NCBI GenBank assembly: GCA_964478455.1
Contig: CAYZJD010000085.1
Location: 1-13,957 of the forward strand
Reading direction: 5' to 3'
Source of the DNA: CAYZJD01 sp964478455
GTDB taxonomy: Bacteria > Acidobacteriota > Terriglobia > Bryobacterales > Bryobacteraceae
DNA: 13,957 nt
Made by a program: the position numbers and the translations under genes
The notes under the pieces: model-generated
Seen by the model: only the letters and a program-made list of their open reading frames with translations
What the model was told of the DNA's origin: nothing
Databases searched by the model: none
Part shown: positions 1-6,598 of the stretch, piece after piece
Layout of the letters: each line of letters begins with the position of its first letter
How positions within the stretch are numbered: the first letter of the stretch is position 1

Positions 1-2
1 TC

Positions 3-725
3 GAGCAGGCGGGACTGCGATGGGAGGCGGCCCGGCTCGCGCAAGGGTGCCTGGCGCTGGCGCTGGGGGTGTTCGCGCTGGGGTCTTTCCTGTTGCCAGC
101 CGGCTTGCGGTATCTGACCCTGCCGGCGGCGCTGGTGACCGGATCGCTTCCGCTGCTCTATGTACTGCGGAAGCGGCGCCGGAGGCTGCGGCACTTCGAG
201 GAGCAGTTCCCTGAGAGCCTGGAATTCGTCTCGCGCTCGATGAGGGCGGGGCACGCGTTCTCGGTTTCGCTCGAAATGCTCCACCGGGAGTTTCAGGATC
301 CGCTGGCGGGCGAGTTCCGCCGCACGTTTGACGAGCACAACCTGGGGCTGCCGCTGGAGGCTGCGCTCGAGAAGCTGGCGCGCCGCATCCCGCTGATGGA
401 CGTGCACTTCTTTGTGTCGGCGGTGATGTTGCAAAAGCGCACGGGCGGCAACCTGGCGGAGCTACTCGACAAGCTCGCCCACTTGATCAGGGAGCGGTTT
501 AAGCTCCGAGGCCGCATCCGGGCAGTGAGCGCGCACGGGCGGATGACGGGCATGGCGTTGACCATCATTCCGATCGTGGTGGCGCTGATGATGTTCTGGG
601 TGAACCGCGAGTACGTTACGTTCTTCTGGACCGATCCCACAGGCCAGAAGATGGCGGCCGCCGCCGTCGGCCTTCAGATCATCGGCTACGGGGTGATCAA
701 GCGGATCGTAAACATCGAGGCGTAG
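3..725 (+). CDS. tadB: TadB-like type II secretion F-domain membrane protein (5' truncated)
   Basis: This is the C-terminal part of an inner-membrane platform protein of a Tad (tight adherence) Flp-pilus/secretion machine, which works with the TadA/CpaF ATPase to assemble pili. The reading frame is open from the window edge, starting Q-A-G-L-R-W, a segment typical just before the first membrane pair of TadB. The gene therefore began upstream, and roughly 80-90 residues are probably missing against a usual length near 300-330. Two hydrophobic segments lie at about residues 18-52. The T2SSF domain starts near residue 63 with the EEQFPESLEFVSRSMRAG segment and includes KRTGGNLAELLDKLA. A final pair of membrane helices follows, ending in KRIVNIEA. 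The GTG at position 69 is internal to this frame and is not the true start. The stop lies 4 nt before tadC, so the two are co-transcribed. Family assignment is firm; the pilus role is inferred from family. Confidence 0.9.
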   Translation, partial: EQAGLRWEAARLAQGCLALALGVFALGSFLLPAGLRYLTLPAALVTGSLPLLYVLRKRRRRLRHFEEQFPESLEFVSRSMRAGHAFSVSLEMLHREFQDPLAGEFRRTFDEHNLGLPLEAALEKLARRIPLMDVHFFVSAVMLQKRTGGNLAELLDKLAHLIRERFKLRGRIRAVSAHGRMTGMALTIIPIVVALMMFWVNREYVTFFWTDPTGQKMAAAAVGLQIIGYGVIKRIVNIEA

Positions 726-729
726 ACCG

Positions 730-1650
730 ATGGAGCTTGTCTTTAGCGCCGCTTTGTTCCTACTGGTGGCTGCCGGCATGGCCTGGGCCGGAACGCGTTT
801 GTGGGCGCGGCCGAAGGCAGCGCTGGAGCGGGTGACCGGCACGGTGGTGGAAGCCGACCAGCATCTGCCGTCGCATCCGAGTCTGGCCTTCCGGGAGATG
901 GTGCGGCGACTGGGCGCCATTCTGCCCGCCTCGGGGCGCGACACGAGCCTGCTCGAGCGGCGGCTCATCCGGGCGGGCTTCCGCAATCCGGGCGCCGTGC
1001 GAGTGATCCACGGGGCACGGGTGCTGCTGGCCGTGCTGCTCCCGCTGGCGGCGTACCTGGCGACAGCGGCCTGGACGCCCGGCTCCGACATGCTGGGGCT
1101 GCTCCTGGCAGGAGCGGCGCTCGCGGGCTTCTGCGGGCCGGGCTACTGGGTGGGATGGATGGCGCGCCGCCGGCAGAAGCGGATCCGGCGAGGACTGCCC
1201 GACGCGCTGGACCTGCTGGTGATCTGCGTGGAGTCGGGCCTCGGCCTGGACCAGGCGCTGATGCAGTCGGCCAAAGAGCTGGAGATTGCGCACGGCGACA
1301 TCAGCGCGGAATTTGCCCTGGTGAACCTGGAGCTGAAAGCTGGCAAGCGCCGCAGCGAGGCGCTGCGAAACCTGGCCGACAGGACGGCGGTGGAAGAGCT
1401 CAAGAAACTGGTGGCGGTGCTGATCCAGGCAGACCGTTTCGGTACCAGCATCTCACAGACGTTGCGGACGCACTCGGATTTCATGCGGGTGCAGGCGCGG
1501 CAGAAGGCCGAGGAGAAGGCGGCTAAGCTGGGCGTCAAGCTTGTGTTTCCGATTTTCTTTTGCATCCTGCCGACGCTGTTCGTGGTGACGGTGGGGCCGG
1601 TGGCGGTGCGCATCATGCGCGACCTGCTGCCGATGATGAACAACCTGTAG
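730..1650 (+). CDS. tadC: TadC-like type II secretion F-domain membrane protein
   Basis: This is the second inner-membrane platform protein of the Tad system, expected to pair with TadB. The 306-residue length is normal for TadC. It has an N-terminal membrane helix (about residues 3-22), a central hydrophobic pair (about 95-140), the T2SSF domain from about residue 153 (RRGLPDALDLLVICVESGLG, then the acidic/basic amphipathic block around LADRTAVEELKKLV), and a C-terminal hydrophobic hairpin ending in IMRDLLPMMNNL. The segment RRLIRAGFRNP near residue 77 matches the linker commonly seen in TadC. The ATG at 730 is preceded by GAGG 9 nt upstream inside the end of tadB, and the intergenic gap is only 4 nt, indicating translational coupling. 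No pilin, ATPase or prepilin peptidase lies downstream, so this is the 3' end of the Tad cluster unless the 30-residue ORF that follows belongs to it. Confidence 0.92.
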   Translation: MELVFSAALFLLVAAGMAWAGTRLWARPKAALERVTGTVVEADQHLPSHPSLAFREMVRRLGAILPASGRDTSLLERRLIRAGFRNPGAVRVIHGARVLLAVLLPLAAYLATAAWTPGSDMLGLLLAGAALAGFCGPGYWVGWMARRRQKRIRRGLPDALDLLVICVESGLGLDQALMQSAKELEIAHGDISAEFALVNLELKAGKRRSEALRNLADRTAVEELKKLVAVLIQADRFGTSISQTLRTHSDFMRVQARQKAEEKAAKLGVKLVFPIFFCILPTLFVVTVGPVAVRIMRDLLPMMNNL

Positions 1651-1677
1651 GGCCGGAGGAAGGAAAGGAAAGAGGTC

Positions 1678-1770
1678 ATGGAACCAATGACAATTCGAAT
1701 CATCTGCGCAGTGGCGGCGGTGGCGCTGCTGGGCTTGATCGTTCTGAGGCGGCGCAAGCACGCCGAGTAA
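1678..1770 (+). CDS. 30-residue single-span membrane small protein (unrecognised)
   Basis: This short ORF has ATG at 1678 and TAA at 1768-1770. It encodes MEPMTIRIICAVAAVALLGL followed by IVLRRRKHAE. The polypeptide is one hydrophobic segment (about residues 7-23) followed by a basic RRRKH tail, so it would sit in the membrane with the tail in the cytoplasm. A purine-rich stretch (GGAGGAAGGAAAGGAAAGAGG) fills the 27-nt gap after tadC and places Shine-Dalgarno-like AAGGA/GAGG just ahead of the ATG. It is the only intact start-to-stop frame I see between tadC and the next large gene. I do not recognise a family. It lacks the Gly-Glu processing site of a Flp pilin and is too short for one. It resembles the hydrophobic-plus-basic tail of sorting signals, without a passenger domain. 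It may be a small accessory subunit of the Tad system or an independent small membrane protein. Coding status is inferred. Confidence 0.5.
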   Translation: MEPMTIRIICAVAAVALLGLIVLRRRKHAE

Positions 1771-1803
1771 GCGGGCGCGGACACCGGTTCGTGTTCAAGG
1801 CGA

Positions 1804-1823
1804 GGACAAGCTGAGGCTTGTCC
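1804..1823. repeat. Perfect 8-bp stem, 4-nt loop hairpin in the leader of the propeller gene
   Basis: GGACAAGC (1804-1811), loop TGAG (1812-1815), then GCTTGTCC (1816-1823) form a perfect inverted repeat. It sits 34 nt after the small ORF stop and 8 nt before the GGAGG Shine-Dalgarno of the 1842 gene. No T-run follows, so it is not a classical intrinsic terminator for plus-strand transcripts. It could be a REP-like dispersed hairpin, a weak or Rho-assisted terminator for the Tad operon, or a 5'-leader structure. It covers the TTG at 1818, which argues against translation starting there. Confidence 0.6.
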
Positions 1824-1841
1824 CGCACAGGGGAGGAGCGT

Positions 1842-4800
1842 GTGCGTATACCGAAAGAGTCTTCATGGTGGAAACTGCCGCCGCTGGCTCTGCTGATCGC
1901 AACGGCGGCGATGGCGGGCACGTTCGGCCGGGTAATTCCCCTCGGGGGACATGCCGCCGACCTGGCGCTGGACGAGGCGCGCCAGTCGGTCTATGTCGCC
2001 AACTTCACCGCCAACCGGATCGACGTGATCTCGATGGCGACAGAATCGGTGACCACGTCGATTCCCCTGCCGCCGCAGCCGGCTTCGGTCGCGCTCTCGC
2101 ACGACGGCCGCTTCCTGCTGGTGACCCACTTCGGGAACTTCCTCCCTCCGAACACGCCCTTTTGCGGGCTCACCGTCATCGAGCTGCCGGACCGTGGCAC
2201 ACGCACGGTCGCGCTAGCGGATCCTCCACTCGGCGCGGCGTTCACCCTCGACGGCTGGGCGTTGGTGGTGACCAGCAGAGAGTTCCTCCGCTTCCACCCT
2301 GTGACGGGCGCAGTGGAGGTGCTCGACACGGTGGAAAACGTGAGCGCCAACACGCTGCCCGCACCGCCGCCTAACTTCCCGCCGCAGATCGTGGCTGCCT
2401 CCGTGGCCGCCTCGGCCGACGGCCTCATGGTATACGGGCTGACAGATACCATTCGCTTCCGCTACGACCACATTGCGCGGCGCATCTTCTCGCTCGGCTA
2501 CACCGCGAAACCGCCGCTCGGGCCGCGGGTGGTGAGCGTGGACCGTTACGGGACGCTCTATGCGGCGGGCTGGGCGCTGTTCAACTGGAAGGGAAACCTT
2601 CTTGCCCAGTTTCCGCATGCCAGCGGGCAGTTGCACGTGGGCAGCCACGCCATCGACACGGACCGGAACCTCCTTTACGCGCAGGTGCCGGAACAGGAGG
2701 GTGAGCCGCCGGTGCTGATGGTCGCCGACGCGGATAACCTGACGATCCGCGAGCGGCTCCAGCTTCCGGAGAACCTCGCCGGACGGAGCGCGCTCACTTC
2801 CGACGGCGCTACCTTGTACGCGATCTCCGACAGCGGGCTGATGATCCTGCCGGTCGGCGGCTGGGCCACCCGCGAACGGCGGCTGGTCACCTCCGAGGAG
2901 CAGATCTTCCTCCAAGCGAACTTCTGCGACACGCGCGCGCCCTCGATCGAGTTCCGGGTCGAGGACACGAGCGGACAAGCGACGGATTTCGACGTCACTT
3001 CCTCCGAGCCGGGCATTCGGGTGTTGCCGGAGTTCGGAATGACGCCGGCGACCCTGCGTGTCACCGTGGACCCTGTCGTATACGCAACCCGGCGCGGGAC
3101 GGTGGAAGCGTGGCTTACAATCCGCTCGGCGGGAGCGGTGAACCTCCCTCCGCCTGTCCGCGTGCTTGTTAACTTCCGGGACTCCGACCAGCGCGGAACC
3201 GTGATCCCTGTGCCGGGCAAGCTGGTCGACATCCTGGCCGACCCCGTTCGCGACCGGTTCTACGTGCTGCGACAGGACCGCAACATGGTGCTGGTCTTCG
3301 ACGGCTTGACCAGGCGGCTTCTGACGACGCTGCGCACGGGCAACACGCCGACGCAGATGGCGATCACGCCGGACCGGCGCCACCTGCTGGTGGCAAACGA
3401 CAACTCGCAACTGGCAAACGTCTTTGACCTGGAGACGCTTGAGGCCACCCACCCGGTTGTGTTCCCGCCCGGCCGCTACCCGAGGTCCATTGCCTGTTCG
3501 GCGCGGGCGGTGCTGGCCGCCAGCCGGGTTATGGGGCCACAGAACACAGTCGACCGGGTGGATTTCCAGGCGCGGCTGGCGACGGAGATGCCGGCGCTGG
3601 GCGTTTACCAGAACACGGTGAACATGAACACGGTGCTGGTGGCGAGCCCGAACGGCGCGACGATCCTGGCCGCCCAGGCCGACGGCGGTGTGTTGCTGTA
3701 CAACGCGAGCGCGGACACCTTCACGATTGCGCGGAAGGATTTCACCGGGCTGGCTGGCCCGTATGCAGCCTCGGCGTCGGGATTGTTCCTCGTCGACAAC
3801 GTTCTGCTCAATCCCTCGCTTGTGCCGGTGCGGCGGCTGGACACGGGCGGCGGGCGCGCCGCCGGCTTCGCGTTCCTGGGCGAGAACGGCGTGATGACGA
3901 CGATCCCTGCCGGCGACTTGCCCGGCGTCATCCAACGGGTCGAGCCAGCCCGGCCGGGCAACATCCGTCCCACGCGGATGGCCGAATCGCCGCTCTACGG
4001 GGAGGCTGGCGCCGCTCTGACGCGGACGCTGGCCCCGCTGGCGAACCAGAATGCGATCATCTCGCTCACCGCCTCCGGGCTAACCGTGCTGCCGTGGGAG
4101 TATGACGCGCTGACGCCGTCGCCCAGAATCACCGCCGTTGTGAGCGCGGCGGACTTCACGCCGGCGGTGGCCTCCGGCGGCCTGATCTCGGTTTTCGGGG
4201 AGAACCTGGGCCCGGTCAGTCAGGCGACGAGCGAACTGCCGCTCCCGACGGCGCTGGCCGAGAGCTGCCTGACGGTCAACGGCCGGGCCGTGCCGATGCT
4301 CTATGTATCGCCGGGGCAGATCAACGCCCAACTGCCGTTTGAGGTGGAGGGGCCGGCGACGATGATTCTGCACACGCCGGCGGGCGTCAGCGAAAGCTTC
4401 GCGCTGACGGTCGCGGGCGCGGCCNNNNNNNNNNNNNNNNNNNNNNNNNNNNNNNNNNNNNNNNNNNNNNNNNNNNNNNNNNNNNNNNNNNNNNNNNNNN
4501 NNNNNNNNNNNNNNNNNNNNNNNNCGGGCGCGGCCGGACCGGTGAAGAACATCCCGACCATCGTGCGTGCCGCCAACGGCGAACTGGCGACACCCGCGAA
4601 CCCGGTGCATTGGGGCGACACGGTGGTGATCTACGTGACCGGCCTTGGCAGGACCACGCCGGCGGTTGAGCAGGGCGTGCCCGCTCCCTTCGATCCGCTG
4701 GCCGTCGCGCTGGTTCAGCCTGAGGTGACCCTGGGTGGCGTTAGACTGCCGCTGGCTTACGCCGGCATGTCACCGGGGCTGGTTGGGGTCTACCAGATCA

Positions 4801-4901
4801 ACGCCGTTGTGCCGTACGGGACCCCATCGGGCTTAGGGGTTCCATTGACGATCTCGCAGGGCGGCGCTTCGACGACTCTCCAGGTGCGCGTAGTGGAGTA
4901 A
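1842..4901 (+). CDS. Secreted beta-propeller protein with C-terminal TIGR03437 domain (interrupted by assembly gap)
   Basis: This is a large exported protein of unknown role. From GTG 1842 it starts with KESSWWKLPPLALLIATAAM, a Sec signal peptide with likely cleavage after AMA (residue 25). GGAGG at 1832-1836 lies 5 nt before this GTG, whereas the longer frame from TTG 1818 would begin inside a hairpin. Residues about 30-340 contain YVTN/YncE-like propeller repeats (for example DEARQSVYVANFTANRIDVI). About 345-450 looks like an Ig-like/BACON-type strand-rich region (DFDVTSSEPGIRVLPEFGMT). About 455-755 is a second propeller set (DPVRDRFYVLRQDRNMVLVF). About 760-1019 is TIGR03437 (SGGLISVFGENLGP; LYVSPGQINAQLPFE; VVIYVTGLGRTTP). 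The 100-N block splits this last domain, and the frame is kept on both sides with nominal numbering. Such proteins are abundant in Solibacter relatives. The protein is likely periplasmic or surface-located; ligand and partner are unknown. Confidence 0.88.
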   Translation: MRIPKESSWWKLPPLALLIATAAMAGTFGRVIPLGGHAADLALDEARQSVYVANFTANRIDVISMATESVTTSIPLPPQPASVALSHDGRFLLVTHFGNFLPPNTPFCGLTVIELPDRGTRTVALADPPLGAAFTLDGWALVVTSREFLRFHPVTGAVEVLDTVENVSANTLPAPPPNFPPQIVAASVAASADGLMVYGLTDTIRFRYDHIARRIFSLGYTAKPPLGPRVVSVDRYGTLYAAGWALFNWKGNLLAQFPHASGQLHVGSHAIDTDRNLLYAQVPEQEGEPPVLMVADADNLTIRERLQLPENLAGRSALTSDGATLYAISDSGLMILPVGGWATRERRLVTSEEQIFLQANFCDTRAPSIEFRVEDTSGQATDFDVTSSEPGIRVLPEFGMTPATLRVTVDPVVYATRRGTVEAWLTIRSAGAVNLPPPVRVLVNFRDSDQRGTVIPVPGKLVDILADPVRDRFYVLRQDRNMVLVFDGLTRRLLTTLRTGNTPTQMAITPDRRHLLVANDNSQLANVFDLETLEATHPVVFPPGRYPRSIACSARAVLAASRVMGPQNTVDRVDFQARLATEMPALGVYQNTVNMNTVLVASPNGATILAAQADGGVLLYNASADTFTIARKDFTGLAGPYAASASGLFLVDNVLLNPSLVPVRRLDTGGGRAAGFAFLGENGVMTTIPAGDLPGVIQRVEPARPGNIRPTRMAESPLYGEAGAALTRTLAPLANQNAIISLTASGLTVLPWEYDALTPSPRITAVVSAADFTPAVASGGLISVFGENLGPVSQATSELPLPTALAESCLTVNGRAVPMLYVSPGQINAQLPFEVEGPATMILHTPAGVSESFALTVAGAAXXXXXXXXXXXXXXXXXXXXXXXXXXXXXXXXXXGAAGPVKNIPTIVRAANGELATPANPVHWGDTVVIYVTGLGRTTPAVEQGVPAPFDPLAVALVQPEVTLGGVRLPLAYAGMSPGLVGVYQINAVVPYGTPSGLGVPLTISQGGASTTLQVRVVE
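4425..4524. other. Assembly gap (100 N) with an 11-bp identity at both edges
   Basis: Exactly 100 N is the usual placeholder for a scaffold gap of unknown size. CGGGCGCGGCC ends at 4424 on the left and begins at 4525 on the right. Both copies are in the same reading frame (..G-A-A). Collapsing them would give VAGAAGPVKNIP with no frame break but without the APGIF-like segment usual at this place in TIGR03437. A short GC-rich micro-repeat flanking about 5-10 missing residues is therefore more likely than a 100-nt loss. Confidence 0.95.
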
Positions 4902-4906
4902 AACAG

Positions 4907-5557
4907 GTGAGCTTGACTTCAATGCGATTCACAATTGTCTCGATTCTGTTAATGACCGCCGGCGTCGTTCCCGCGCAGGTGTGGGAGCTCGGAGGGGCCG
5001 CCGGCGCGGGCTTCTCCGGCAGTCCCGCGATCACCGGTCCGCTGGGGCAAGCGAGCGCAGGCTTGGCAGGGGGCTATGCCGCCGGCGCCGCGCTCGGGCA
5101 GAGCATGGGGCGGTGGGCTGGGGGCGAGATCCGCTACACCTACCGGCCCGGCGATCTGCGTCTCTCCGCCGGTTCGCAGGAGGCGCTGTTCAAGAGCGTC
5201 ACGCACACCATCCACTACGATTTCCTGCTGTACGCCCAGCCGCTGGAAGCCAGAGTCAGGCCTTTTGTCGCCGCAGGCGGCGGAATCCGTGTGTTCCGCG
5301 GCGCGGGCGAAGAGCACGCCTACCAGCCGCTTCAGGACATCGCGCTGCTCACCAGAACGCAGGAGTACAAGCCGCTCGTGAGCTTCGGAGGCGGGGTACG
5401 GGTGGCGTTATCCCGACGGGTGTTCCTGCGGTTGGAGGCGCGGGATTACCTCACTCGGTTTCCATCCAAAGTCATCACGCCCGCCTTCGGCGCCGAGGCG
5501 CCGGGGTGGTTGCATGAGATCGTCCCGCTCATCGGCGTGAGCTTCGGCATCGAGTGA
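4907..5557 (+). CDS. Small outer-membrane beta-barrel-like protein
   Basis: This 216-residue exported protein has a Sec signal peptide (MRFTIVSILLMTAGVVPA, cut before Q-V-W-E). It is followed by glycine- and aromatic-rich alternating strands: GGAAGAGFSG, GGEIRYTYRPGDLRLSAG, THTIHYDFLLYAQPLEARVR, PFVAAGGGIRVF, LVSFGGGVRVALSRRVFLRL, and the closing strand IVPLIGVSFGIE. This pattern is typical of 8-stranded OmpA/OmpW-like barrels, which are numerous in Acidobacteria; the exact family cannot be named by eye. The start is uncertain. GTG 4907 has GGAG 8 nt upstream, while ATG 4922 gives a shorter and more classical signal peptide. The gene follows the TIGR03437 protein by 5 nt, so the two are very probably one transcript and may act together at the outer membrane. 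No catalytic motif is visible. Confidence 0.78.
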   Translation: MSLTSMRFTIVSILLMTAGVVPAQVWELGGAAGAGFSGSPAITGPLGQASAGLAGGYAAGAALGQSMGRWAGGEIRYTYRPGDLRLSAGSQEALFKSVTHTIHYDFLLYAQPLEARVRPFVAAGGGIRVFRGAGEEHAYQPLQDIALLTRTQEYKPLVSFGGGVRVALSRRVFLRLEARDYLTRFPSKVITPAFGAEAPGWLHEIVPLIGVSFGIE

Positions 5558-5593
5558 GCCGCGGCCGTGCGATGAATTAACAACGGCGCACGC

Positions 5594-5622
5594 CTGACGC
5601 GAGCGTCGGAGCCAGGTTTTTT
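5594..5622 (+). terminator. Weak intrinsic terminator-like hairpin plus T6
   Basis: CTGACG (5594-5599), loop CGAG, and CGTCGG (5604-5609, one G-T pair) form a short stem. CCTG and CAGG give an alternative outer pairing just before TTTTTT (5617-5622). It lies 37 nt after the barrel gene and 38 nt before the cytochrome gene, the right place to separate the two transcription units. The 7-nt spacer between the inner stem and the T-run makes it a weak candidate. Confidence 0.35.
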
Positions 5623-5660
5623 GCAACTGTTTCGGCCCCTTTGTTCCTACACTGGAACAA

Positions 5661-6587
5661 GTGGGGCTTATTGGGTCTTCCGCACTCCTGGTCATACTGG
5701 CTGCGCGCGCGTGCGGCGCTACCGGCACGGCGGCCTCGGACTATGTGGGGGGCGCCGTGTGCAAGACCTGCCACCCGGACGTCTGGCTCAACTTCTACAA
5801 GAATCCGCACTACAAGAGCGTCGCGAGCGGCGCCGAGCCCCCGGAGAGGACCGGGTGCGAGGGCTGTCACGGTCCGGGGAAGGCGCACGTGGAAGCCCGC
5901 GGCGGGGAGGCGACGATCCGCGCCTTCTCGCAACTGGAGCCGAGGCAGTCGCTAAACGCCTGTCTCGCCTGCCACGCGCCGGACATCGGCAAGAGCCAGA
6001 TCCAGCGCTCGTCGCACACGCTGGCGGGGATCGCCTGTTCGGACTGCCACTCGATCCACAAAGCGCAGACGCCGAGGTTCCTGCTCGCAAGAGCGCAGCG
6101 GGAGGTGTGCTACGGATGCCACGCGCCTGTTCGAAGCCAGTTCTCCATGCCGTTCAAGCACCGTGTGAACGAAGGCGCGGTGGAGTGTACGGACTGCCAC
6201 AACCCGCATGGGACGGCGGCGCCCTCCTGGCGGATGGGATTGCGTCCCCGGATGGCGGAGCAGGCGCCGGCGAACGAAGAGGCGTGCCTCAAGTGCCATT
6301 CGGACAAGCGCGGGCCGTTTGCCTTTGAGCACCCGCCGGTGCGCGTGGACGGCTGTGAAACATGCCACGAGCCCCACGGGTCGATGAACGCACGCCTGCT
6401 GCGGCGGCCGGTGGTGTTTACGGTGTGCCTGGAGTGCCACAACGCAGCCCCCGGCTTCGGCCCCGGCGGCCTGGGCATCCCCACGCAATCGGCCTCGCAC
6501 GACATGGCGAGCCCGCGGTATCAGAACTGCACCGCCTGCCACATCCGTATCCATGGCTCCAACGCGGATCCGCTGTTCCGGAGGTGA
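5661..6587 (+). CDS. DmsE/MtrA-type decaheme c-type cytochrome
   Basis: This is a 308-residue periplasmic multiheme cytochrome that would carry electrons from periplasmic or inner-membrane donors into an outer-membrane conduit, or the reverse. Ten CXXCH heme-attachment motifs are visible, at residues 34, 66, 101, 126, 150, 176, 209, 232, 256 and 290 (CKTCH, CEGCH, CLACH, CSDCH, CYGCH, CTDCH, CLKCH, CETCH, CLECH, CTACH). Exactly ten other histidines remain (50, 76, 119, 133, 167, 183, 224, 239, 280, 298), enough for bis-His ligation of every heme as in MtrA. Length and heme count match the DmsE/MtrA/PioA group. GTG 5661 is the only usable start after an in-frame stop at 5595. It has no clear Shine-Dalgarno, and the signal peptide (GLIGSSALLVILAARACGA) lacks a basic n-region, which is odd. 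The stop overlaps the GGAGGTGA that probably serves the next gene, so the two are coupled. Confidence 0.93.
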   Translation: MGLIGSSALLVILAARACGATGTAASDYVGGAVCKTCHPDVWLNFYKNPHYKSVASGAEPPERTGCEGCHGPGKAHVEARGGEATIRAFSQLEPRQSLNACLACHAPDIGKSQIQRSSHTLAGIACSDCHSIHKAQTPRFLLARAQREVCYGCHAPVRSQFSMPFKHRVNEGAVECTDCHNPHGTAAPSWRMGLRPRMAEQAPANEEACLKCHSDKRGPFAFEHPPVRVDGCETCHEPHGSMNARLLRRPVVFTVCLECHNAAPGFGPGGLGIPTQSASHDMASPRYQNCTACHIRIHGSNADPLFRR

Positions 6588-6598
6588 GGCAACCCGCC

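Noticed and set aside
2214..3935. 573-codon minus-strand ORF opposite the propeller gene.
   Set aside because: It is a low-complexity Arg/His/Val-rich product of third-position GC bias on the antisense strand; the plus-strand frame has a signal peptide and domain motifs.
5621..5660. Promoter for the cytochrome gene at TTGCAA with a downstream TACACT.
   Set aside because: The spacing is 21 nt and the -10 would end 7 nt before the GTG; the match is too weak to list.
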